Shown here: positions 37,501-49,500 of the stretch, in pieces
Numbering within the stretch: the stretch's first letter is position 1
How the letters are laid out: each line of letters begins with the position of its first letter
Origin: Bemisia tabaci
Taxonomy: Eukaryota; Arthropoda; Insecta; Hemiptera; Aleyrodidae
DNA: 64,000 nt
NCBI RefSeq assembly: GCF_918797505.1
Contig: NC_092796.1
Span: 434,001 to 498,000, forward strand
Direction of reading: 5' to 3'
The notes under the pieces: generated by a model
Seen by the model: the letters and a program-made list of their open reading frames with translations, nothing else
Told to the model about the DNA's origin: nothing
Database searches by the model: none
Program-made: the position numbers and the translations under genes

Positions 37501-40473
37501 CCCCTCCAAAAACCACCGAAAGAGCCATCTCACCGGAAAACAAGTCAAATAAAAATTTCAGTGTATTAAGATCATGTTGCCAAAGAATTGCAGTTTTAAA
37601 TCACCAAATGATCGTTCACCGCTTGATCATTAAGCGACCCACGTATTTATATTACTGAAGATAAGAAACCTGCAACGTTTCAGCAATCATTACCTATTTT
37701 GAAACAAATTTGTCATTTTCCACGCCTTAATAGTTAACGCCCTCATTAGTTCCTCCTTCCTTCAGTGAGATTACAATGATTCCTTTTTGAAAAAGATAGA
37801 ATCCGCCTTGACAAATTTATCGATACTTTCCCAAAACTTTAACTGACCGCGTGGTCATGATTCAAGACAGCACCCCAGACAGATATTTTGCTCTCGTGAT
37901 TCCACATAGAAAGGACTTGCGTTCCCGAATCCTATGTATTCCCAGAGATTAATTAAACTATGCCTCACCAGCCGCAAATAATGAGCTATACGATAATTTA
38001 GTGATTGTTACATTCGGAGGAATTACGTAGAGCTCATCGTTGGCTACTTAAAAATAGTGAAAAAGGTTTCACTTTGTTCCTCTCTTTTTCACGCCGACTG
38101 TGTTATGTATTTCCAAGGATTGGAGTAAGGGAACACTTAATTGGAAAGTTAGGTCAAAGCGCTCGCGGTTTCGTCAATCGAAAGTTCGCATTGACACTAA
38201 TTCTAGGAAACAGAATATGACAGCATAAGCGGCATTCAGAGATCAATCATTTTATTTTCCTCGAAACAAAGAGAATTCTAATCGGGAAAGTATTGTCCAA
38301 GCCATATTTTTCGTGGAGGAATTCAGCCCTCATTACTGATTGGTTGTGCCATTCTTAGGCTTTTGTAGGATTAAGATTTCAGAACTTATGCGAACAGAGG
38401 AAAAGTTTTTCACGCTGTGAGAATTTACCAAGTTACAGTTTCAGATGAAAGTTCCCAGAAATCTTTCAAAAACCTTTCATTCATTTTTCTTTTGTGAAAA
38501 GTGTCTGCTATCAACATGAATCATCAAGTCATCCAGCACGAGTTAATTTAAATTGGACCAAGTTTAACAGAAGGGAACCAAGTCACATGAGCTATTGCCA
38601 AGTTTAACTGGGCAATTAAATATTTTACGAGAGAAAGTTTTTTCGTATTTCTTTGAAAATTATGAGGAATTTGCTTCGTGCCATGGAGAATTTTCACTGA
38701 AATTTGCACGAAAATCCGCGCAACCGTTTTCATGTAAAAAATTAAATTGCCCAATTCAATTCGGCAATAGCTGATGTGGCTTGGTCCCTTTCTGTTTAAC
38801 GCGGTCCAATTGGTCTTTAGAATCACTATGGCCCTCGAACCAATTGTATTTTGGCAGCGCCTTTCATATCATTTTCCCTGCAAATCCGCGCTTCAGCTGA
38901 GTTGTAGGCGGGGCAAATGTGTAGGCTCGGAATGTTGTTCTTTAAAAAAAAAAAATTAAACCGAAAAACCTTTTTTCCACGCTTCAAGTTGATATCAATA
39001 TCAAGTCGATTTTCAAAAAGAAGCTGTTTTTTGCTCATCCTATAGGCCAGCTTTTCCTCATGAAGTCGTATCTTTTTGTAACGCTCTCGAAAAGGGATTA
39101 AAAGTAAAAAAAGTTGTTTCCGGAAAATAGCATTTTCGAGCAACACTTTAAAGAGACGTGGCCAGCAGGGACTTGAAAAAATGGACGTTGTTCTGAGGAA
39201 AACGTTATTTCGAGAAACGTTATAACGTGATGCGACCGTAGTTCCACCTATGAATATATGGTGTAAATACATATGGGTCCAAGGGCAGCAAGTGTATATT
39301 CCTTTGAAAGGGTCCCAGGATCACCCCGGTTGCAATCAACATAAGTATGAATGTCCATATTGACAACAACGTGACCAGCGGGTTTCTTGAGAGTCGACAA
39401 CGCCAGGCATCAACCACTCTTACGTATCCAAAAGAACCGATACATCCATCGATTCTATTTGAAACAGCAGGCGACCTCGCTAATAAACGATACTCCAAAA
39501 AGGAGAAAAATGGATGGGAATCAATATTACCGAGTTGCGATAGTCGTTACTCTCCCTGAGCGCGCCTTCATCGGTTTGGATACGCAACACGCATCACCGC
39601 CGAGCTGGAAGAGTTGCATTAAAGCTTTGCTTCTGATAAATGTGGACTTTTGCAGGCGTTCTGGGAAGCAATGCTGCGGCGAGTGATACTTACAAGCGGA
39701 TCGGATTCAGGCATCATGCAGCCGAGTTGCAACGGACCCAGCTCGGGGCGAGGGCGGGGGCGGGGGGCGACGCTGAACCTGACGCGCCTCCGGATCCTGA
39801 TCAGGAGCGCCCGCTGGGCACCGACGCTGACCCCGACGCCACCTCGCCGCTCAACTCCCGCGCACATGCCCCGCTGGACACCGTCAGATTCCCCAGACTC
39901 AGTGAGTATTTTCGCAAGGTATTTAAAAAAAAAAAAAAAAAATCATTGAAGACAAGCCTCCTCTCCTGCGTACGAGCTTACCAGCGCACCTCCCCGTCTG
40001 TAACTGCGTATGTGCGTAAAGTACTGCCGTGGTAAGGAAGAACGCCGCATGAACTTGCCAAATTTCCTTTGATGGAATTTTTATTTTTGCGGGAAAATAT
40101 GGATATTTTTCCTTAAATTTTTCAGGAACTTCAGATCAAAAAACGGACACAATTCTGAGAAAAATTATAAGAAAAATATTCCTAAGTTTAGCAGGAAATT
40201 TGTGTGTTATCGAAGCATACTTGGCAAGGCCTGAACGTTCATTTGGCGTGAGTCCTGAGCACGGCAGAATACGTATCATACTCTACTGAATGAAAGCATA
40301 AGAGTATCGCGTAACGCTCAGTGCCGAGTGCGCTAATAGCGCTTCGGGGACACGCCCCTTGGCCATAAGTCTATAGGCACAGCTCCTAGTTTTTTTAAAA
40401 AGAAAATTTGAGAATTTAAATTTTCCATCAAATGTATGCCACTTAAACCACATGGCTTACGCCTCTTTGCGTG

Positions 40474-40517
<44 letters not shown>

Positions 40518-43500
40518 GTTCAATTTACCAACCGTAAATCAGGTTTGTCGAAGAGGAGTTAGTAAAAGATCCAGTATAAATTATGCTACTTTCAATTTTT
40601 TTTATGATTTTAGTTGTTTGAATGCATCCTCTTTCTCCTTTACTAAAAATTAAAGGAAAAAGAAGAAATAAGAGCGAGAGAAATCTAATGCTTCAAAGTG
40701 AACGGAATCATGTAGAAAAAAGATAAATGGCAGTTGCAAGATTGATACTTTAGGTTGACCGGCATGATTTAACCCTCACATTTAAAAAAAGTATCATATT
40801 TGATTGCGTAAATTTACCTAGCACTCTCGTCAATCTATCTTTGACTCCATGTACCCGGGGTTTGGTTTACTTTTGTTCACGCGTTATTAATTGAACTTTG
40901 GCTCCCTCTGCAGACAAGGAGGGGGATGATGACGGACGTGACAAACCGAGAGTCAGCTCACCCGGTGATCGGCAACCGAAGGAAAGAACAGGCGGGGCTG
41001 TCTACGAAGAAGAACAACATCGAGAAGATTATCTCCAACGAAAATACCCCGACGAAGTCCTCTCTGGTAAGACGAAAACTTGATTTTATAACAATTAGAA
41101 TAAAGCCGTTAACTTTAGAAATAGTTCATTTCAACAAGATGTGGAAGGTTCACAAAGTAAAATTGCCAATTTTTCAGACAAATGAACGTTATAAAGTTCC
41201 AACTGGCAATTTTACTCGGGAATCTTTGACGGGAAAATTGTACCAAGTTTTCTTCTGATCATACGAATTTTCCCTTGCAAATTGAATTTCAACCAAGAGA
41301 CTCATGGGCATTTCAAAATTTCATTGAATATTTCCCGGATTTCATGCAAAAATCAGAACAATTTTAGGCAAAAATCGCACAAATGAATGTTTGTTAAAAT
41401 AAATGACTGTTAATTTGGCAACCTTGGCGTGGTTACTTTCCCTTCGCTCGGAGACGACAATATGATTGTAAAACAATGAATTCTCTACGTTAATTCCACA
41501 AATTTGAAAGGAGAATAAGTATCTCTTCCTGGTAAGCGACGAAACGTGCATCAAGTTATACGATTTATCAAAACGTTCTCGATATCACGACGCTCTTTGG
41601 TTTCCATTGTAGATTCACCTTAATTAAGATCCAAACGATTGAGTTATCGATAAGGGCCATTTTTGGGCCCACTCATGCTAAATCTCCTCAACTCTACGTT
41701 TTTTTGTGCATCGAACGTCCATATTTTACGGAGGAGATCAGGTTTTGATAATTTTTGGTCTCTCTTCGGGTCTAAAACCGGCCCTAACACGGGTCTGAAG
41801 GCTGATTTTGGCAAAACATCCCCATTCCTTGGCATTCAACCACATATTCACCGAACCTACATTGTTCGCCAAAATCAGTCACTAGACCCATGTTTAGGCC
41901 GATAATAGACCCAAAGAGAGACCAAAATTAAGCGAACCTTGCATTTTGTAAAATGTATACTTTCAATGGGCAAAACATCGTAAAAAATATAGCAACCTCA
42001 ATCTTGACGCTTTGGTTTAGCTATGCAAAACGTTTACGTTTTGAACAATGAATGGTGGGAAAGGAACAATGGTCGATTGAGAAGTCTGCCAAAACCGTTG
42101 AATGCACGATTAGACTCACGCAGGGTATTGTTTTTCTTGTGACCGGGTAATTCAAATTTCCTTTAACTAATTTTCGATAAAAATGTTCATATCTCAGCCA
42201 TAGAGTACATAGAGTCGTAATGTAAATGGGAGAGCTGGCGCCATGTTCTGCTCGACGAATTCCGAGCCCGGTGTGCGCCGAGTTCGGGTCACTTTTTCGA
42301 TACATTTTCGATCCAAAATGGCGGTGTGGAATACGTGGTAATTCCTATCTCCTTTGTTGTTGTTGTTGTTGTTGTTGTTGTCATCGGATGGCCGGGTACC
42401 CGTGTATCGCAAACAATCGATTATGTATCGATAAAGTGACCCGGCGTCACACAGGAGTCTCGGAATTCGGGACATGGAAAATGCTTAAAAGTGGCGCCAG
42501 CTCTCCCACTTACATTACGACTCTATGTACTCTATGATCTCAGCTAGAAGTTAATTTTAGTAGTTTTCGTTGTGCGAAAAACTCGGGTGAAGAATCATGT
42601 ATGAGAGTGCAAATTCGTACCTTGTTTAATGGTCCATACAATCTAACCCAGAGAACTTTTCGAACTTTTCTTGGAAAAAATATTTTATAGGGAGAAACGA
42701 GGCAACGTTGAAATGCCCATCCGGCGTTGAGAGACAACATGGGCCTTTTAAGGCCTGTGTTCGATGCCGCGATTATTCTAACGCGAGTTCGAATAATCGC
42801 GCCAAGTATGGTGCGGCCGGCGTTAAACGCATATTAGCGCCTACAAGACGGCATGAATACTTCTCGCATTGCGTTATTGCGGTGCACTCGGCGAGTTGAT
42901 ATGGAATGTATACTATTCGCGACTCACGTAGAGTATTGTGTTTCTTGTGACCGGGCAATTCAAATTTCCGTAACCAAAGTACACGGAAAAAAAATGATAT
43001 CGCTGATTTAATAATCTTGTAGTTTAAAAAAAAAAAGTATACCACATGTTTCAATGTAGATTTTACAATACAAAAATGCTAATTCAAGCATCCCCGTGGT
43101 TAACTGCTTTCCACTATTGAAAAATATACATTTGAGACTTTTCGGACATATTTTTTAAGAATTTAAATGATAATCGGCAATGGATTTTTTCCATGTAAAA
43201 TAAAAACATTATATCAGAGTTAGGAGCCGGTTTCAGTAATTTTTAGTTGAAGAATCGTGTTGGACGTGAAATGGTTAGGTGCGATGTATGAGAATACTTG
43301 TAATAGTACTTTGTTTAGTTGTCCATTGAAGATTTGTGTTTTCAGGGATGGACACGTTGCCCGGCTTGGAAGAGGCGCGGTGGCGAGAGCGGGGTTCAGG
43401 AGGAGGCGGTGGCGGGGGCGGGGGGTACCGCGTGGTGGCGGGTCACCCGTGCGGGGGGCTCTGCCGGAAGGGGGAGTTCATGTGCCGGGAGTCGTGCGCC

Positions 43501-46500
43501 TGCATCCCCTCGGCGTGGCGCTGCGACGCCGAGCCGGACTGCGACCGCGGCGAGGACGAGCGGGACTGCCACGGCATCGAGTGCGACCCCCAAGGCGGCT
43601 GGCTCCGCTGCCCCAACACCGAGAAGTGCGTCCTCCGCCAGTGGCTCTGCGACGGTCAAGACGACTGTGGCGACTTCTCCGACGAGACACACTGCAATGG
43701 TTAGTACACCCACCTTCCATCATATTCAAGCACACTACTCCCGAGCCAAGGAAAAACGCCGCGCCGCACTATGGTCCGAATAGCCGGTTTAAGCGGCAAT
43801 AAATCGAAAAAGTGAAGTTTGGAAAAAGTTAGATTTTAAGAGGTAGATCGATAGTACATACTGTAGAGAAGACTCCTGTAAAATTTCACTTCGATTAAAG
43901 CACTAATAAAGATGTGACAAGCCTGGGAAGTGCGGCGCGCGGAGCACTTTATGAGTGCGATTCCAGTTACCGAGCGGCAGTGCTGTGTTTAAGGGCTTGT
44001 TTTCGTCGTTTCACCGTACCTGAAAGTGTTTGGGCACTTGATTCACAAAATACAAGATAAGTTTAAAATGTTTTATGCTGAAACTATTCTTTTTTATCAT
44101 ATCTAATGCTCTAGATTAACCCTTAGACATAGTCAGTTTTATCAATAAAATCGCAGAAGTAGGACCCAAAAAATATACTTAGCACCTCTGAGCACCTCGT
44201 AATTTTACTCGGAAGTTATTGTCATGACTCTAGACTATCTTTTAGTCTAGTGGCAGAACCATAGTCCACCATAGCCTCAAGTTATTTCTCATGAAAAATG
44301 ACGTTTTCGCGTTTCTTATCACTTACTACAATTAGCTATCATATGCCATTGACGATGACTTTTATCATGTTCCATTGTCATATTCTAGCAAATCGAATGC
44401 ATTAGAGCCTAAATCTGCCCAGGCAGAATAATACGAGTTGATGGGGTTGATCGGGACCAATTGAAACTTTGTGCTCAAGAACAGCAAAGAATCGCCTCGA
44501 GAGGCTACTTTGAGGCCCCGTAAAAGTTTTTTTTTTGACGTTTTAAGTGTTTCAAACATATAATCTATCAGTGTAGATATATGTTAGCATAAGTTTAGCT
44601 TGGCAGACGAAAACAAGTCTAAACGGTTGATCGGTGGGACTTGAAAGTAAGGCTCCCGAGCAATGAAATTGTCTTAGGAAGCCACTTTGAGGTCCCGTAA
44701 ACGTTTTTTTTTTTACGTTTACCCATGTTTCAAACAAATAATCTATCAAAATGGATATATTTAAGCTTAAGTTTCGCTTGGCAGACGAAAACAAGTTCAA
44801 ACGGCTGATCGGTGGGACTTGAAAGTAGGCCTCTGGAGCCATGAAACGTAGAAGTATTATCCTGAGCTGTCTTTTTCAAGTTCCCTTGATAGTAGTGTTT
44901 GACGAGGCTCTACTTTTAGCTTCTTATAGTCCATCCAATGTAAAATTAATTTTTAAACTTATAAAAAAAAAAAAAAAATTCTACCGAGAATCGAACCCGG
45001 GACATCAAGAAGATGAGTGAGACGCGATGCCAATTGCTCCACCGCTTCAACTCGGATTATGACCTCAATTTAAGGTTTGTGAACAAATTATTACCACAGT
45101 TATATAAAGTATAAAAATGTTAAAAATGGATTTTTCCTGAAGAATATTAGCATTTTTGCACTCAGCGACCCTAAAAACCCCTGAAAACTCATGTTGCGAG
45201 GTTTAAACATACGTATCTGATTTAATGCCGCTTAAACCGGCTATTCGGACCATAGTGCGCCGTGTCAACTCTTAGCCCTTGCCAAATTTCAATTGATCAA
45301 ACACGGGTATCCTCCGAAACTTATGTAGATTTTTCTCCAACTTTTCAGATAATCTTCTTCACAATTTCACTTATGGTTCCTGAAAAATGTCAAGGAAAAA
45401 TATTCATAACTTTCCTCAAAAATGAAGCATCTTTACTCTAATAAAATCATTTTTAAGACGCTCGATGGACGGGGTGAGGAAGGGGAGTAATAATAAGACG
45501 ATCGATGGGCAGGAGTGAGGAAGGGGAGTTCAAAGCTAAGAGTTTTAATAGAGTGGGTCTTTACTTTTATTTTATTGAGGGGAATTTGGCAACTCTCGGA
45601 TGTTCATACGCCATTCATCCTCAGCATTGCAGAGCACTTGAGACGTCCTAATGAATGCTCGCTCGGCATTTTGCCTTACAGAGGCGATGGGAAATTTGCA
45701 GTAGTCTTAAATTTTGTACATGCTATCTTTAAATTGAAAGTACCATTTTTAAATGTAAAATTTACAAAATTTCAGACACCTGCAAAGTCTTCATTGCGCT
45801 CGTAAGGCAGAAAACCGTACAAGCATTCAAACTTTATCTTATTTACCGCGACAAATACTTCTGAGAAAGATATATATGAGGGATGGAATTCTTTCAAAGT
45901 TTACAAATACACGAGCATACTTCATGAAATAATTTCTCTAAGAAATTAGAAGATAACTAGGGGGCTATGCCTCTTGGCCGCAACGCGGCCACACCCCCGG
46001 AGGGAGTTTCGCACTCTCTTAGGCCCGCTTCGACAACAGAAAGACCAAAAGAAAATGAAAAGATTTTCAAAGCGTTACCAGATATGCAAAAGGAGGTCTC
46101 GGAGCTTATAGTATAAATGAATCACTAACTTCGAAAAGGGCACATGTCCAGAAAACCAAATTGTTCAGGAGACACAAAAAACTGTTTATTTCGTGGTAGA
46201 TATTTTTTCGGAAAGTCGTTAAGTTTAAAAAAATATCTACCACGAAATAAACAGTTTTTTGTGTCTCCTGAACAGTTTGGTTTTCCGGACATGTGCCCTT
46301 TTTGTATTTAGTGATTCAGATAGATTGTCTGCTAACACGGAAGAAAAATCAAAAGTTTTCAAGTAATAATTACAATTACAGAGCGATCGGACTAGCACCG
46401 AGTCAACGTTGAGTTGTGAAAAATTCACGTCATTATCTGTGGCTTGGCATGTTTCGTGAGTTATGGGTTGATTTGTCTTTTAAATCTACGGAAAAGGATC

Positions 46501-49500
46501 AATAAAGAGGTTGTTTGCAACGAACACTTTATAATAATAGATTCCTTACCATAGCTTCAAATGTGGAAATATCGATTATCGATCATTCCTACCTCGCCAC
46601 TGGTCATTTTATAAACTCGTCGGCACGCAAAATCACACCTCCAGGAGGCAATACCACGCAGTAACTGCGCAACGCCACAATGATTTGTGATGTGCGTGTA
46701 TTCAAAACTCCTTCAACTTCGTAGCTATGCAATTTGATCTCCGAGGAGTTAAAATAGTTGCTCGATGTGAAAGTATGTATACGGCTACGGCGCAGCGCGA
46801 TTAAATAAAACTGCCGGCTATTAAGTCGCGAGTAACCGGATTCTCTCAAAATGTCTTCACACTTCACTTTGTCGAGTTTGGGATTCGAGTCCTCCGGGAT
46901 TTGATATAAACGCTCATAATCATGAGTGTGGGGAGCTTTGCGATATATTGATTGATCTGCCGTTTAAGCCCATGGAAAAGTATCGGTAAAACGGATGTTC
47001 AGAACGAATACCTTAACAATCGATTCTTTACCACACATTCGAATGAGGGAATATCGATAATTGATTATTCACGCCTCGTCACTACTCATAAGCAGTGACC
47101 AGGCAGTGCCATTAATAAGTTTGACAAACTGGTTTGTAAGGCCGCAAGTTATAGCGCGTTCTAAAAACTCCTTCAATTTCATAGCTATGGGCCGTAGCAA
47201 TAGTGCCGAATTGTTCTAAAAAACCACCTCACACTAATTCCTCAATCAAAATTAATTGAATCGGCTTATGTTCGACGGGCGTTAGTCCAGAAAATCATGA
47301 GCCCTGGCTTTCGTTTATCTCACATCTTGGACTTCCGCCTCTATGAAAAAAACTGATTAAGCGCTACGGAGAGAATGTTTTTCTCTCCGGAGAAATTAGT
47401 TGGTGTTCTGGAGAAAAGTATATTCTCTTCCCAGCAATAACTCATCGTTCCGAAAAGACAATATTTTTCTCCGGAGCACTATAACTAACTTCCTCGGAGA
47501 GAAAAAAATTCTCTCCCTAGCAAAAAATATTTTTCCCCGGAACACTAACTAATTTCTCCGGAGAGAAAATAATTCTCTCTGTAGCACTATGTAATTATTG
47601 ACCCGGAGAGAAAATTCGTTTGCAGTGTCAAAAAAACTTCGCTTTTATTTTATTTTATTGAGGGAGAACAAATCAATATCATTCCTTAAAGTTTTCACAG
47701 AGTTTTTTCGCACAGAGAAGACAGTTCAAGTAAGTTAGTCCGATATTTTTGGTACATTGGTTTCACCGTCGTATTATCATCATCGCATGTTTCAAAATTT
47801 CTGCTCCTATTCAATTTTTCCGGGGACTAATACGCCAACTTTGTATTGTTTGAAATTTATACAGAACTAGGGGGTATGCCTCCTAGCCGCTACGAGACCC
47901 AACCCCCAGAGGGCGCTTCCCGCTCTTTTAAGCCCCCTTTGACAAAAGAACGACCAAAAAAAATGCAAAGATTTTCATACCGACTCTTATTTATCCAATC
48001 ATCCTATGGCCGGGAGCGATTGGACCAATAAGAATCGTATGAAAAAAATCGTCATTTATTTCAAACTTCAAGCCAAGACTTAAACGAAACGGAACGGAGC
48101 GTTTTATTGCTTCTGGATAAGTAAAGGAGCATACCTTCAATTCACTTACTTTACCAATTACTAACAGAACAAGATTCACCATTTCTCGCTCTCTTCAATT
48201 TCCCGTTTAATTTCAAATGTTGCCCCTCTTTCTGAGCTCCCTGATCTCTACTCTTATGTAAAAAAGAAAAACTTGGGTACTATTTCCAAAATCTGATTAG
48301 AACGGGCTCATCTGGAGACAATCACCTGTCGATGACCGCAAATATCATGGCAGTAGGCCTAACAGAACGCTCAAACGAACTTTGACAAAAAATAAAACTT
48401 TACATCGTTTAAATGGGAGAATTCGCAACTTCACCACGTAATATAAAAAATCCTGGGTCGGTCATATTTTCAAAATTTCAATATAGCGGGCTCGTCTAGA
48501 GGCAATTGCCTAACGATAACCGTAAAAATCATAAAAATCGGCCCAGAAGAACGCTGAACCTTAGCGTTAGCAGATATGTAAATTTATGAGGTCTCGGTGC
48601 TTATAGTATTGATAATCGATGGGTATCTGAGGATTTTGTTAGTTGCATATGAAATTATTTAGAGAAATTTATTTGCTCATTCCGCACTCTTCATTGATAC
48701 ATCGAAGAGAGCGAGAGACAGCAATAAGTCATACTTACTTAGAGGGTAAAATGAGACCGTCCTTCCATATAACGATTGATCCGTTACGTCACAAAGCTCA
48801 TTCCATTCAAGAAGAACAGTTTTATCTCACTCCATTTTTGGGTATAAGATCGCGTCGCATGCTCGTCTCTCTAAAGAAGTAGAGCAGAAAGTAGCAAAAA
48901 TTCTCCGAATTAAAGGCTAAGCAAGTGATTTCCTCCCAGAGAGCACCTGAGCACACGTATTTTTCCCCTGTGTATTTCCGAGTATTACAAGGCCGGAAGC
49001 AGTGACTTGCTAGCATTTCTGGGTATTCGCGTTTGTGCTCTTTTAAGAGCAATGACATTTTTTTAAGCATTGTTCCAAGACTCCCCCTCAGATATTGCAG
49101 AGATCTCATGTAGATGTAATGAGACTCTTACGGAAAAAAGGACCTTAGAGACGATTTATTTTTAGGAGAGAATTTTTGTCACGCTTGGTCAAAAATAGAT
49201 TTTGAATTGTTGACATAAAGCACTCAGCGTCCTCCTTATTCCCTCAAACAAGGAGTTATGCCTGTTTTAGTATACTAGGGGGCCCTGCCCCCTGACCGCT
49301 GCGGCCCAACCCCCGGGAGGGCGCCCTCAGGCCCGCTTCGCGGGCCCTATACGCATGTGTATACGCAAAAATGTTCTTCCATTTTAATACACCATTTGGT
49401 GTTCGAGCTGCATCGATTTCAAAATTTTTGACGTAACACTCAGATTTGTAAATGATGAGGAATGGATGGATATACATAATTTCACAGTCCCCTTACTGGA

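Larger units (their letters stand above)
43767..45257. mobile_element. Transib-like non-autonomous transposon, 1,491 bp, CGCCG duplication
   Basis: The ends are CACTATGGTCCGAATAGCCG and its reverse complement. The first 32 bp of each end are identical, and 38 of the first 39 match. CGCCG lies directly outside both ends (43762-43766 and 45258-45262). CACWATGG termini with a 5-bp GC-rich target duplication are hallmarks of Transib, the family related to RAG1. No transposase frame is present. The interior holds a tandem repeat (44400-44860) and a tRNA-like sequence (44983-45056). It lies 67 bp downstream of LRP4 exon 4. Confidence 0.85.

Noticed and set aside
42226..42537. Cys-rich frame (run of Cys) as a small secreted protein
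   Set aside because: The Cys run is the (TTG)n microsatellite read in another frame inside a MITE.
43257..43802. Alternative Arg- or Ala-rich frames over LRP4 exon 4
   Set aside because: The true frame is fixed by LDLa cysteines and by splice phase. The others are shadows caused by high GC.
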